Positions 1 to 11,815 are shown, numbered from the stretch's first letter. The stretch is DNA of 64,000 bases from Bryum argenteum (GCA_037043015.1 CM073322.1:19045601-19109600); one strand, 5' to 3'. Translations and numbers: made by a program. Notes: generated by a model from the sequence alone, not told the origin.

Positions 1-99
1 GTACCAGGGTAAAGATCCTTAGGTGAAAACTTCAAATCCGTTGAATTGGCATCATTCCATGTAGTATTAGCATGAAGTACACCATATTCGATATTTTGG

Positions 100-238
100 G
101 AGATTTTCAACCTCCCGATTTAATGGCAGTTCATCTCAAGTAGAGCTAAATTGTACTCACAGATTGGGTATTTCACTGAAACTGGACAAAACTACCAATC
201 ATCAGCACTTTCAAATGACCATAACTTACTCAGATTTT
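100..238. mobile_element. Left arm of a foldback MITE split by the copia insertion
   Basis: This stretch pairs as an inverted repeat with about 4093-4330. Shared blocks include GGGTATTTCACT, ACAAAACTAC and CATAACTTACT. The same family is present unbroken at 47.04-47.39 kb, which shows the two arms here once lay together and that the copia element landed between them. The outer edge is not sharp. No coding capacity is seen. Confidence 0.75.
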
Positions 239-401
239 TGTAGTGGAACGGTCTGAGACTCAAATAACAGATGAGTTAGACCTCATGAAAGGTTGTTTGA
301 GTACACAGTGATAGGACTGAGCTGGAGGGCAGCCAGTTGCCTCTCGCCTGTCAGTCAGTGACTGTTCATGTATCAGTGGGCCCTGGTGAACAGGACCAAC
401 A
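239..401 (-). repeat. 3' LTR of the copia element
   Basis: 163-bp direct repeat of 3925-4087. It ends at CCAACA on the plus strand, immediately next to the ten-C polypurine tract. Confidence 0.92.
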
Positions 402-411
402 CCCCCCCCCC

Positions 412-721
412 TCATCACTAAGGGCTGTGCAGAAATGGGAGAGCGCGGAGCTGCCCGCCCACACTCGCTGCCCGGCAGAAATTCGTAGAAATACGGTTTT
501 TGCATTTTTAGAGGCCCTACAATATTATTTTTTTAGATTTTGAGTTTAAAAATGGGATCTGCGACCCAATTTACCCTTGGAGGTATCCCATGATGACATT
601 GGTGACATCAACAACAAAAATTTAGGGGGCAAATTTACTCTCAAATTATTTTATGCGGGCAGGGTTTTGTGGGCGGGCAGCTCCGCGCTCCCCCATTTCC
701 GGACAGCCCTTAGTGACGAGG
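412..721. mobile_element. MITE with about 55-bp TIRs inside the copia polypurine tract
   Basis: About 310 bp with long terminal inverted repeats. The left end (from TCATCACTAAGGGCTG) pairs with the right end (CAGCCCTTAGTGACGA), and the match continues through GAGCGCGGAGCTGCCCGCCC. Both ends are bordered by ten Cs (402-411 and 722-731), as if the polypurine tract had been duplicated on insertion. Long TIRs with a 9-10 bp duplication suit a Mutator-like MITE, but a homopolymer cannot prove the duplication length. It has no coding capacity. Confidence 0.8.
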
Positions 722-882
722 CCCCCCCCCCTCGCTTTGGTTATCGTAGAACCAAGCGTCGGTTCGTGGTCATTGTCTAACTTATGTCTATACTACAAGA
801 GCCTGCGGTGGACACAGTTTACTGAGAGGCATCTACTCTGACTCTATGGCAAACAATTATTTTAGAATTCTAGATATTCTAC

Positions 883-1395
883 TTGCTTGTTCGGAAGCTC
901 ATAGATAGATGCGCATGTTTCGTTTGGCGCTCGTGTGTTGAGTCGATTGCGCCTGGTGCTCCGGATTTCCTTGAGGTGGCTGTCAATCACGCCAGCCATG
1001 GGTTGGCAGATTTTTCCAGCACTCTCTCAGGTGGGCAAGCAGTATCTGAAGACCAAGGGTTGCTCCTTGGTGATCTCGTGCTTGCTCTTCCCGACAGGCT
1101 TGTTGCGTATGAGCTATGGCCTCGATTTGCAAGGAACCCGACAACAATCTTCCAGCTCAGAGGAGTAAGTCGTCGATGGAGGAGATTGGTCGACTTATCA
1201 ATCGAATGGAGAGCGGTAAATTACCTCCTCAACCTTGAGCATGCTCCCCGATTGAGGGCAAATGGTTCGAATGATCAATTGGTGCAGGAATTAGGGTTAG
1301 AGGTTGATCGCTTGTACGAGGGTTTTGATCCGAGTGTCGATAGTATCAATTGTGATGTACTTTCCCCTTTTGATGAGTTTGAGGAGTACGGCTGA
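883..1395 (+). CDS. Antisense ORF within the copia element, F-box-like
   Basis: A 170-codon ORF on the strand opposite to the copia genes, lying between the RNase H end and the 3' LTR. Residues 69-107 read LPDRLVAYELWPRF...LRGVSRRWRRLV, a pattern like the F-box-type start (LPD-x-LV-x-E-WPR ... VSR-x-W-x-xLV) that I associate with many moss proteins. No leucine-rich or kelch repeats follow; the remainder is acidic and unremarkable. It may be a host gene fragment captured by the retrotransposon, or the kind of antisense extra ORF known in some plant LTR elements. A chance ORF is less likely given the motif but not excluded. The ATG chosen is simply the first in the frame. Confidence 0.5.
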   Translation: MLVRKLIDRCACFVWRSCVESIAPGAPDFLEVAVNHASHGLADFSSTLSGGQAVSEDQGLLLGDLVLALPDRLVAYELWPRFARNPTTIFQLRGVSRRWRRLVDLSIEWRAVNYLLNLEHAPRLRANGSNDQLVQELGLEVDRLYEGFDPSVDSINCDVLSPFDEFEEYG

Positions 1396-1411
1396 GTCTG
1401 TAGGTGCTTGA

Positions 1412-2845
1412 TCACTCCAGCTTGAGGTCGGTAGTTTCGCTTGGTGCTACAGCGCTTTGGGTAGTAATCTTGACGAGTCCCAACCGGCACCTATTTCGCT
1501 CAAATGCGACCCGCCCCAAAGCCTTGGTAAATATGTCGGCTGTTTGTTCCCTTGTTGGGATGTACTGAAGGGAAATTTCTCCTGAAACAATCTTTTCGCG
1601 AATAAAGTGATGCCGAACTTGAACATGTTTTGTTCTCGCGTGGAAGACAGGATTTAGAGAAAAATTCATGTTGCCTTGGTTGTCCACGCGAATTGTCGTG
1701 GAGTCTCGTGAGTCATGGATTCTGAGTTCTCCAAGTAACCTTTTGATTCAAATAGCTTCCTTCGTGCCTTCGGTGATGGGCATATATTCGGCTTCTGTGG
1801 ACGATAATGCAACAGTAGGCTGCTTCCTACTATTCCACGTGATCGGAGTGGTACCAAGTAGGAATACAAATCCGGTTGTAGATTTCCTGTCTTGAATGTC
1901 GCCGGCCCAGTCAGCATCGGAGAATCCGGTCAGATGATCGTTTTCTCCTTGCTTGAAGAGGAGTGCCATGTCAATTGTGCCACGCACGTACCTGTAAGCG
2001 TGTTTCACCGCCATTAAGTGTGGTTCCTGGGGTCGACTCATGAACCGGGTGAGGGTGCTCACATTAAACGCTAAGTCCGGTCCGGAATGGGTGAGGAAGA
2101 GTAGTTTTCCTACCAGCTTCTGATATTGGGTGGCATCAGTAAGAGGAGCGGCCATATCAGTTTGGAGTTGCACCTTCTCAGCCATGGGTGTGTTGACGGG
2201 GCAACAATCAGCAAGTCCAGCTTCAGAGAGGATTTCTCATACTTACTGCCGCTGGGTTAGAAGAATTCCAGTGTCGCTGAAGATGAATTCGAGGCCAAGC
2301 GAGTATGTGAGGAGTCCAAAGTCACTCATTTCAAATTCCTCCTGTATTGTGGCTCGAATGTACGCAATGTGTGAATCATTGCTACCTGTAATTATGTAAA
2401 CATCGTCTACATATAGTAGCAAGAGAGTGAGTAATCCATCAACTTCGTGGTAGTATAGATTACCGTCAGCTGTGGACTTGCGAAGTCCTTGGCGTTGCAG
2501 GTAACTGTCAACGGTGGAATACCAGGCACGAGGGGCCTGCTTGAGGCTATAGAGAGCGCGCTTCAGCCGGTACGCATGATGAGGAGGAGTGGTGCCTGCA
2601 AATCCCGGTGGTGGCTTCACATAAATCTCCTCTTCGATGTGGCCATTCAAGAAGGCCGTCTTGACGTCAAGGTGGTATACCTTCCACCCTCGGTGAGCAG
2701 CTATAGCAATGACTGTACGCAATGTATTCCACTTTATGACCGGAGCAAAAGTTTCGGTGTAGTCTGTGCCATGTTTCTGCTGGAACCCTTTGGCTACGAG
2801 GCGAGCCTTTAGTTTTGAAATGGAGCCATCTGCGTTGTTCTTCAC
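1412..2845 (-). pseudogene. Copia pol remnant: reverse transcriptase and RNase H
   Basis: Three minus-strand frames make one decayed polyprotein end. 2243-2845 is the copia reverse transcriptase, with LDVKTAFLNG, YSLKQAPRAWY and the catalytic box YVDD. 1748-2185 holds the connection and RNase H start, with SDADWAG, DRKSTTGF and SSTEAEYM. 1412-1687 gives the RNase H end, with HVQVRHHFIRE and QTADIFTKAL. Frame changes near 2200 and 1700 separate them. Upstream fragments (2842-3561) match the low-complexity linker ahead of RT, and no integrase zinc-binding or catalytic region was seen. This enzyme would copy the element's RNA into DNA; here it is not functional as read. Confidence 0.9.
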
Positions 2846-3912
2846 CTTCTAAATCCATTTGGTTGTGATGGTTGTTCTTCCAGGTGGTAGTGGCATGATA
2901 TTCCATGTGTTGTTCTTGTATTGATTGCAGCTCGTCTTCCGTTGCGAGGCGCCATCCTGGGTGGTCCAATGTTGACAAGTAGAGGTGGAGCTGAAGATGA
3001 ATCGACGAGGTGAAGATGATAGTCCTGCAGGTGTGTCGGTGTCTTGATGAGGCGGCCAGTGCAAGTCCTGGAGTGAGTAGTTTGGGTAACATGATTTGGC
3101 GATCCATCGCTAAGTGCTGATGATGGTCGATCGGAACCAGCGTTGTGAAGGGGACGGCGCTGGTATGTGAACACTGGGATGTCCGCCATGTGAGACTTGT
3201 CTGGTACCAACTGTAACTCCACGGTCACTTTGCCTCGGTGAATTGGCTCTTTAGTTTGAGTGCCAAGTAGTCCACGTAAACCAATGCCATTGTCGATATC
3301 TTCAGAGGGCGGAGACGAGTCTCAGGTTGACAAGTAGGGGTCAGGCGTGTCATCAGTACCGGTCGACTCGGGGCCATCGATTTCTGGGACTTGTGGCTTC
3401 AATGGAGCATTGCTGGTGGCGCTGGATGATGCCTGTGACGATGAGTTTTCAGGGTCGGCGTCTCCACGCGGTGTGTCCTCCAAGCTTTCAGTACGCTGCT
3501 GATCGGAGTTGCATCCAGAGTTGGCCGTTTCGGCACCGGTTGGCCAAGTGGGCCAATGCAATGGATATCGATGATGTAAGGGATGACGTTGTCACGAACT
3601 GAGAGCGCAATCATACTAAGTGCCTTCTTCTTCAGACTTTCCAGAGCAGCTACTTCGGCAGGTGCGGTTGGTGCTACTATTTCAGGTGGTGGATCTACGA
3701 TCTTCCAAGCATCATCTCAACTAAGCAGGTTTTGCATTTTAAACGCCCAAATACTGTAATTAGGATTCCCCTCTAACTTAGAGGAGTCACCCATCAGGTT
3801 GTCTCTGAAAGACATCAAGCTATTTTGAGATCTGTTCCTAATGTAGATCTACTTCTTCAAGGACTGACGCTACTTGCTCAGAACTTCGTAGTGACAGATC
3901 TACTCTTGCCTC

Positions 3913-3924
3913 GCTCTGATACCA
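3913..3924 (-). other. Primer binding site of the copia element
   Basis: Minus strand TGGTATCAGAGC, the standard plant copia site complementary to initiator methionine tRNA. It directly follows the end of the 5' LTR and fixes that LTR border. Confidence 0.9.
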
Positions 3925-4087
3925 TGTAGTGGAACGGTCTGAGACTCAAATAACAGATGAGTTAGACCTCGTGAAAGGTTGTTTAAGTACACACTGATAG
4001 GGCTGAGCTGGAGGGCGGCCAGTTGCCTCTCGCCTGTCAGTTAGTGACTGTTCATGTATCAGTGGGCCCTGGTGAACAGGACCAACA
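3925..4087 (-). repeat. 5' LTR of the copia element
   Basis: 163 bp, same sequence as 239-401 apart from about six substitutions. It is followed by the ATTTT target duplication. Confidence 0.92.
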
Positions 4088-4092
4088 ATTTT

Positions 4093-4330
4093 GTCCAAAT
4101 TGGGCATGTGAGGTCTTTTTTGACATCTACAGAAGGAGTAAATATCAAAAAACACCTCATATTTCCAATTTGGACAAGATCTAAGTAAGTTATGATCGTC
4201 TGAAAATGTGAATGATTTGTAGTTTTGTCTAGTTTTAGTGAAATACCCACATTTGTGGATTTAATTTAGCTTGACTTGAGCTATAATGTATTTTCTCAAA
4301 ATTATGCAATTTCCTCATTATAATGATGAT
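4093..4330. mobile_element. Right arm of the split foldback MITE
   Basis: Inverted partner of about 100-238. It contains its own small inverted repeat around TTTGTCCAAATTGG / CCAATTTGGACAA, the tip of the foldback. Same family as 47.04-47.39 kb. Confidence 0.75.
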
Positions 4331-6156
4331 GGTGTTAAAGTGCAAGTGATTGTGTTTTTCTTGTGCCAAATCTCAACCATGCAGTAAATTTAAACATTTT
4401 GACTTCTAATTATTGTGGAAATTAAATTAGTTTCTCCTTCCTTACTCACCTACTACTCTTAAAATGGTATGTGACTTCTATTGATTCTAGGGTGTTTTCA
4501 TTCTCGACGAATTTCTAGTAGGAGGTCATTTGATTGCAGTAGGTTTGTTAAAAGCAGTACCACTTCAAAGTGAAATTAGTGGACATCTAAAAGAATATTT
4601 TTAGAACTGATACAAGAATTGAGTACGCCATGTACATTGGCAAGATCTTGTAGAGTACTAGTACAAGAAATCTTAGAAGCAATATCAATCTTTTTCACCT
4701 GAGGTTCGGAGATCAAAGTATTTAATGAAGAATTGACACTTAGAAGAATTTTGCGTAATTAACTTTCTGCAAGAATTAGACCATTCAAGTTCTTCATACA
4801 AAAATAGAAATATAGCCTTCCTCAAAAAAGTATAGAAAAGGTTAACTTACCATTCTCAAAATCAGCATAATATAATCTTGGGTGTACAAAATCATTTCTG
4901 AGGCTTGCAATGAATAAAGGTACAGAAAAACTCAACACGTAGTAATGGGCAATTACGTAAAATTGAGACTTTTTGTGCAGATTGAGACTTTCTCACTCCA
5001 CGAATCCATTGAGTTTTTATTTTATTCTCTTGCCGCGGACATTCTCAATGCGAGAATGATTCTAGAAGAGAGGCGTTCCATGCTAGGTGTCAAGCGGTGA
5101 TTGGTGGGATGAGAATGGCAGCAAGGTGCTCCATGCTAGTTGATAAATGGTGATGAGTGGAAGGTGAAGCAATGATGCAGATACATTTCCGGTCGGAGAA
5201 TGAGAGGATTTGAAATGAGATTCGAGAAGTCTCAATTTATCTAAATTTCCGTTTTAGATAGAAAATGGAAAACTTGATGAAGATTTATGAGCAAGTTTCA
5301 AGTAAAGAGTTGTTAAGAAGGACCCTCTATTTGCCTACAACTCTAACATACAATAAACAATAAATGACCATCCATGACTACCATGCCCATTTTCAGCTCC
5401 TTGTTTAGCAATTCATTAAGATATATAGACTAACCTTTTTTGATTGGGAATATACACAATTCACCAAAAAATTATAATTTGCCCTCACACCCTTCTTGCC
5501 TTCTAAAAAGAACTCAATGTTGGGCATTTAGAGTTGATATTGCCCTCATACCAACATTGAAGTTCTGTCGGTTCAAATTTTGGCTTGCAAATTAACAATA
5601 CAGAAAACTTTGCTAAGTGTGGGAGTGAAGGCTTTTTACAGAGACGACCATATACAAATTCAAATGAAAATTTGTAAACTTTATATGCTACTAGACTCAC
5701 CATATTTTTACGTTACATAAATTGATCTTCAAAAATATTCAAATTCAAACCTGACAACCTTTCAGAATTCATAATTACCAAAAAATAGGTTGTATTTACC
5801 TCGGATCAAGGATTGAAACGAATTGGAAGGCAAACTTGAAATGAAAAATTCACCTAGTGATCCACCTTCTCATTCTAAGTATTAAACCTATCATTTAACT
5901 TTCTCATCCTCACTAAACATTAGGCATTGATCAATCAACTTTCATATCTCTCCAAACAAAGATGGTTCACTTTCATAATCTCCTTAAATATTGAACAAAT
6001 ACAATTTAATAATACACATTTAAGTTCTTGTACTCCGTCTTTTACACAAATAAGGGTTCACTTGATAAAACAAACATCAAATCAATCAATCTCAAGTTAC
6101 TAAATTATTTTTTACAAATCTGACATTTAAACAGACAAAAGGACAGTGTCGGAATC
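4331..6156. other. Intergenic, AT-rich
   Basis: No coding frame, RNA gene or clear repeat structure recognised. Every frame is interrupted within about 70 codons and none shows a known motif. Confidence 0.6.
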
Positions 6157-6392
6157 TTGATACCCGTCAACAGAAGTGGCCGGGTATACACCCCTGCTGG
6201 AGGGTATCACCGCAGACATGTCAGAAAGCTGCCGTACGCTCGATGGCGTGGTCCCCCTCTCTTTCGGCTCAGACCAAAACCAACATTCCATTCCAGTTGT
6301 CTAGATCTTCTTGGATGTTCAGATGCTTGCCAATTTTTGCGACCTCAATCTTGCTCTGTTTCGTCGCTTATTTTGGAGAACAGAAGGAAAGG

Positions 6393-7574
6393 ATGTGTAT
6401 AGCATTCTGGTTACTGGAAGCTCATCCCCAATACAAGCTCCTGTTGGCGCTCAACCGAGATGAGTTCCACTCGCGCCCCACGCTCCCTGCGCATCGTTGG
6501 ACTGACCAGGTATGCAATCGCGTGCTTGATTTGAGCGACTTACGATTCTGGGTATGTGAATATGAAAATTCCGATCGCTGGTGCTGATTTTCGTTCAAGA
6601 CCTGCGCAAATAGTTTTAGAGTAAATACTTGGAATTAGTTTTTCTTCTTTTATTTCGAGAACAAATTTCTCGTGTATGACAATCACCCCCTGAATCACGA
6701 TTTTGGGTATGTGAACATTGAAATTGCAATTTACGATATGTTGGTTAGATGAGGGTTGGTTCGTTTCTAAATTTTGAACACGGATGCAGCCCCAGATCAT
6801 CGGCGGGAGGGATGGAGAACAAGGTGGAACATGGTTAGCAATCTCAGAGACGGGGCGTCTTGCATTTGTTACAAATTTTCGTGATCCTGGTTCCGAGAGA
6901 CCTGAAGCAACAAGCAGGGGAAAGCTTCCGTCTCTATTTTTGGAGAGCTCATTGTCGCCCACAGAATATCTGGAAGAAGTGGCTGCTCGAGCTAGTGAGT
7001 ACAATGGCTTCAACTTGGTCGTTGCCGATACCAATACGGGAGAGATGGCGTACCTTTCCAATCGACCTAGTGGGCAGCCCATTGCAGTCAAACAGGTGCG
7101 CTCTTTTCCCTTTTCATGGATTCAAAATTCTGCGTAACCCTAAACCTTAACCTTACAGATTGAAGTTTGCAGGTGTCGCAGGGGCTTCATTGTCTGAGCA
7201 ACGCGAATCTGGACACCCCATGGCCAAAAGTGGTTCGTTTAAAAGCAATGATGGAGGCTCTGTTGGCTAATTTCCCTGACCAGGAAATACCAGAGGAGCG
7301 AATTCTCGAAGTGCTTATGGACAATACAAAAGCTCCGATCGAATGTTTGCCGAAGACAGGCTTGTCTGTAGCAGGCGAACTCGCAGTTAGCCCGATTTTT
7401 GTGCATGCAGAGAAGCCGCCTTACGGTACTCGGAGCATGGCAATTATCGCTGTGCATAAATCTGGGCACATCACGTTTTATGAAAAGTACTTGGAGGATG
7501 GTGTTTGGAAGGATCACAAGCTCTCAGTTGATTCTTTAAAGCCTCAACGTCTTGTTGAAACATCGGCATTGTAA
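6393..7574 (+). CDS. TANGO2: TANGO2 / NRDE family protein
   Basis: Three exons, 6393-6509, 6790-7095 and 7173-7574, all joined in phase 0 at GT..AG borders, give about 274 residues, the usual family length. The protein starts MCIAFW and carries the diagnostic NRDE box (LALNRDEFHSRP, residues 19-28), then GGRDGEQGGTW and LAFVTNFRDP in exon 2, and a conserved end with LSNANLDTPWPK, SPIFV and YGTRS in exon 3. The family (DUF833) is linked to Golgi/ER organisation and to mitochondrial lipid or haem handling in animals and fungi; the plant role is less clear. The ATG was chosen because Cys at position 2 followed by an aliphatic stretch is typical. Sequence at 6157-6392 is probably 5' leader. Identification is firm; the exact function is not. 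Confidence 0.93.
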
Positions 7575-8075
7575 TAAGTGAAGCCAGCACCGTCATTCTT
7601 TAATTAGAGAATAGCATCTTTTGTTGGACCCAGACAACATACTTAAGATCGTCCTCGAGTAGAACGTACTCAAATAGCACTATAGATGGATTGCTGTTGA
7701 ACAAACTGAAAAGCTGAAAGGTAGCATTTGCCGAGAATCTCTCATTGAGCTTGTTATCAGGTACTATCTCGGTACGCATGCAAGTCGCACTTTTTTAGAA
7801 ATGGTGCCAGTGCTCTTTTTCCACCAGTTCTGGTGCATAATCGACACATACACTTAGGGTTCAGAGTTTGAGCTTTGACAGACGAGAAATATGTGAATGC
7901 TTCGTGGTTTATTGAACACGGTTACATGCCTTCTTCCAACCACCCTCACATTCTATAGAGCTTTAAAAACTGAGAAATTGCTGTTGTGGAAGCAGCGTTC
8001 CGGATCCAAGGGTTGTGATGAGTGCTTTCGAATGGGATGAGCACAGTGGCTCGTGGCCCATCATGTATTGGAGAC
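7575..8075. other. Convergent gene interval
   Basis: Holds the 3' untranslated ends of the plus-strand TANGO2 gene and the minus-strand monooxygenase. No further feature seen. Confidence 0.5.
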
Positions 8076-9881
8076 CTATTCAACATCAGGATTGATGCGA
8101 GTTTCAACCTTGGCGATGTCATTTGCCACCAGCGCTGCATCATGTGAACATCCGAGAATGCCGTTTCGGCCGAAACCGACTGCATACAAGCCATGAGCGC
8201 CCTTCCATCCATTCGGAAAACTCTTCACCGGAAACCCATCGCTTCCGAACATGCCTTCATCTCCCTGCGCACTCAATCGAAATCTCACGTAAGCATCATC
8301 TACAGAATGCAACCATCACCATTGTGAGTCGGTACATACCTTGAGCCAATTTGGGACTGAGCTTTTGTAGCCTGTGGCCATGATGATGGCGTCGAATTTC
8401 TTCTTGACGCCGTTCACAAATATTGCTCCATCCTCTGTAAATTGCTCGATCGCTGGCATGACCTGGATTGAGGGCATCTCAACGTAGTAAGCTTTTAGCT
8501 GGCAGTAAAAGGTATTATAGCTCATGCGGCGAGCAGTAAGTTGTACATTATTGTACCTTGATTTCGCCGCTCTTCACTTTTGCCACTGTGCCGACGTCCA
8601 GAACGGGTGTGTGCCCAGTCCTGGCTTTCATCTCCAAGGGGCCTTCATACGGTCTGATCAGGCCATACTTGTCCGTGCTGCCAAGAGTGATTCGCGAGAA
8701 GAGCACGATCAACTTGTCCACGAACCACTTAGGGAAGAGCTTTAGCAGGATCAGAATGACTTGGAACGTCGAGATGTTGAGTCCAAACAGGTCCCTAGGC
8801 ATCACATGAAACTGAAATTGCTCCAGTTAGCACACAACTCACCACTATGACGACCTCATCTACGTTGCTGGGATAGTTTACTGGACGAAATGAGTTTTTC
8901 AACTCTTAACAATCCGAACTTTTTCACACCAGGCGATTTATAGATCTTTACCAGTTCTAGTTTTACAACAGAATGCTCATTTGATGAATATGATTACAGG
9001 GAAACTGAAGTTAGAAGTCCTGGCCTTAATTCACAAACCAGGCTTACATAATTCTGAAAACTAGTAGTTTATTTGGACAAGATGCTTCGTGGATTCGCAC
9101 ACAACCCAGTAAAGAATGAATATATGAGAGTAAAGAAAGAATATATGTGAGTGATTCGGTGGTTGACTGGGTATTATTGTGGCGAATCTATGGGAAGAAA
9201 CCATGAGTGTGTGCGAAAAAAATGCGTGCTGGCAAGGAATATGTGACGGACCAGGCTGCGCGCGGCGAGAGAGGGGCGAGCACCGAAGTTGGCCAGGTCC
9301 AGGGCGATCTCCATGCCAGTGTTCCCCGCACCAACAACAAGAACATCCTTCATCGCGTACCGGGCGCCGTTGCTGTACGTCATGCCGTGGCTCATCTCAC
9401 CCGCGAATCTGTCTTCGCCGAAGAACTTCGGCACGTGGGGGTCCGCATTCTCACCCGTCGCCACCACCAACGACCGCGTCAAGTACTTCTCTACAACACC
9501 CTTCACCCGGGTCCGCGCTGTGACGACCCACAATCCCTTCAGCGGAGAGAATTCCGCGCTCGTCACGCGCCTGTTGCACACCGGCTCAATGCCGAAGTGG
9601 CGGCAATAATTCTCCAGATACTTCAGGAACTGGTCGCGCGTCGGATACTGCGGGTACGACACGGGCATGGGAAGCAATGGCAAGTTGCAGAACTTCTTCG
9701 GCAGATGCAAACGCAGCCGGTCATAAGTCTTGTACCACCAGAGCGAAGCCACGCAATCCTCCCGCTCTAGAATGAGCGCACTGATTGCGTGCCGCGACAA
9801 GCACGCCGCGGTCGCCAGCCCCGATGGCCCCGCACCGATGATCACCACAGGCAGAATCTTCTCACCTTCCATTGCTTCCAC
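8076..9881 (-). CDS. YUC: YUCCA-type flavin-containing monooxygenase
   Basis: Four exons on the minus strand, 9252-9881, 8557-8811, 8340-8462 and 8076-8264, all phase 0, give about 398 residues, matching the family. YUCCA enzymes convert indole-3-pyruvate to the auxin indole-3-acetic acid with NADPH and O2. Visible motifs are the FAD site GAGPSG (16-21), [12 protein letters not shown], the NADPH site [15 protein letters not shown] in exon 1, [18 protein letters not shown] in exon 2, the ATGY box ([13 protein letters not shown]) in exon 3, and [14 protein letters not shown] in exon 4. The second glycine motif reads GAGNTG where GCGNSG is usual, a mild change. Borders were set by YUCCA alignment across each junction (ARSL/FHVMPRD, GEIK/VMPAIEQ, NWLK/GDEGMFG). 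No frame break is seen, so it is probably functional. Another class of plant FMO is less likely. Confidence 0.93.
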
Positions 9882-10898
9882 TCAGTAATCATCAACACTC
9901 GTTCCGCCTCTTTTAACTTCCGCCTCTTCTTCATAATGCAACCACTAGCCTGAGCCTGGATCTTTCCTATCAGAGCATGATGGTGACTTGAGCAAGTTTC
10001 GCTTTGCCATGGATATACGTTCTGACAAGTTGATTTTTGCAAGCAACAATCATATGCCGTAGCTACCAGACCATATCAGCTTGGATCTGCTTTGCCGGCC
10101 ATGGTCGCGATCAGATATCGCTCGTAGCCGGAACTGGATCGAGCTCGTGGGCCCCGATCTAGGAAGAAATTGTCTCAAGTTACAATGACCGATGGCCTCG
10201 CGATGAAGACAGAGTCCTATTCCTGCTGCGTCTGCATGGGAAGATGATCTACTAGTTCCAGCTGGTGATACCATTTACACATACTCCGCCAATGAGCTTT
10301 TTTACTTCTTAAGAAAATTGCATGTGCATCTGGGGCGGCTTCCAAACAGTTGTTGCACGCACCGGCCAATTGCTTCCAAATCCAAGTGCTTGATCTCGTC
10401 AAGCTAGCTTTTTCAAAGGAGCTTTGCTGTCCCCTAGAAGGTCTACATGATTTTTAAAAGCAGCAATTGAGTGAGTGAGGTTCGTTCTTCTTTAAAAGCT
10501 AGCAAGAGTGGGGCTTTCCAATGATTGCTACCTTATCGACTGTCTAGAATGTTTTTTTAGGTGGAATTGTACTAGTACGATCTTCAATGTTAGTTCTGAA
10601 ATTGAACAATAAATCTACTGATTGCACATGGAAAATTGTTGGTGTTGTTCCCGATATCCCAGTTTTGAGCAAGAAGGTTCCATTTTTAACGACTTGTCTT
10701 GGCGCAACCACCAAGACGCTGAAGTCTACTTTTGGTACCAGAAAAAGGGGCTTCAAATGATATGCATCTCATCAAACTTTCATTCAGTATCCGGATCCGT
10801 ACATCCGTTCCTTCTTTGATTGTTCAATGACTTGAATTCGCAGCCACGTTCTTGAAAAATGTCATTGAATTGAAATATGGAGAACTACTTAAGGCTCG
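9882..10898. other. Upstream region of the monooxygenase gene
   Basis: Non-coding as far as can be judged; it should contain the promoter of the minus-strand gene. No clear TATA box or repeat was singled out. Confidence 0.4.
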
Positions 10899-11041
10899 TT
10901 TACACTATGGTGGAGAAGTTCACCTCAAGTAATCAACTAGAATCTCTAAAACATGATTGGTTAAAAGTGAGACTCTTGGAATGTCATTGGTTGAAAATGA
11001 AATTTTTGACCGATCAATGGCCTTCTTCATCATAGTGTAAA
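10899..11041. mobile_element. Short TIR element (143 bp MITE)
   Basis: Left end TTTACACTATGGTGGAGAAG pairs with the right end CTTCTTCATCATAGTGTAAA (two mismatches plus the loop side). It has no coding capacity. No clear target duplication was found, so the superfamily is undetermined. Confidence 0.6.
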
Positions 11042-11274
11042 GTGGTGGATCTTAAACCTGCATACGTAGAGTGCCAGGATCAACTCTAAATTGTGTAGTA
11101 TGAGTAGCAAGCACCAATTTGTGTACTATAAGGAGCACCTAAATGCAAGAATACAAGTCATTACTTTCGTATAAGACATGGGGAACGTAGCTTAGAATTT
11201 GGTTTTTAATTATCTATAAGATCATTCATAACAATCATCTACCAAGCAGAAAATTTCATGAGTAATCATTGTTC

Positions 11275-11815
11275 ACACTATAGTGACATATGAACTATAA
11301 AATTGTGGTAGATTGAGGTAATATGTTTCAACACAAGCACCAATGAGTACCAAGCAAAAAAAAACATTAGTTTTCTTTGTATCCAATATGCACACCCCAA
11401 AGTGACATATGTATTGTAGGTTTGTGGTAAACTTAGGTGAGATATTTCAACGTAAGAACCAACTAATCTTTGCACACTCCAAAGCGACATATAAACCGTA
11501 CATACTCCAAAAGGACATACTCCAAAGCAACATGTGAACAGTAGATTCATGGTAGACCCACCTAAGATATTTCAACGCACGCACCAATTGGAATACACAC
11601 TCCAAAAGAGACATGTGAACGGCAGATTATTTTGTGGTAGACCCACGTAAGATTTTTCAACGCACACACCAACTTTCTCGTGCACACTCCATTGGCTGCA
11701 AATTCGTAGAAGACCTACCATAAGCACCAACTGAATTGTACACACTCTAAAGTGACATGTCAGCTGTAGATTTGTGGTAGACCCTCGCAAGATTTTTCAA
11801 CACAAACATCAAGTG
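11275..11815. repeat. Diverged tandem repeat, unit about 80 bp
   Basis: Roughly six degenerate units share the order CACACTCCAAAG, GACATATGAAC, TGTGGTAGACCCA, AAGATTTTTCAACGCA, CACCAACT. Unit lengths vary because of internal indels and one short truncated unit near 11483-11525. Confidence 0.75.

Larger units (their letters stand above)
239..4087 (-). mobile_element. Ty1/copia LTR retrotransposon, internally deleted
   Basis: A complete LTR element on the minus strand. Two direct repeats of 163 bp (239-401 and 3925-4087) begin TG and end CA. The element is flanked by a 5-bp target duplication, ATTTT, at 234-238 and 4088-4092. The primer binding site TGGTATCAGAGC (initiator-Met tRNA type, minus strand, 3913-3924) directly abuts the 5' LTR, and the polypurine tract (C-run on the plus strand, 402-411) abuts the 3' LTR. 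Reverse transcriptase and RNase H remain, but a gag start (about 3590-3720) runs straight into the linker ahead of RT. Most of gag, the protease and the integrase are therefore deleted, and the copy cannot move on its own. The LTRs differ at about six sites, so the insertion is not very recent. Confidence 0.93.

Noticed and set aside
6540..7091. 183-codon minus-strand frame opposite TANGO2
   Set aside because: Overlaps TANGO2 exon 2 and an intron on the other strand; no motif.
9179..9770. Plus-strand frames opposite YUCCA exon 1
   Set aside because: Arg/His-rich shadow of a GC-rich exon that has strong YUCCA motifs on the minus strand.
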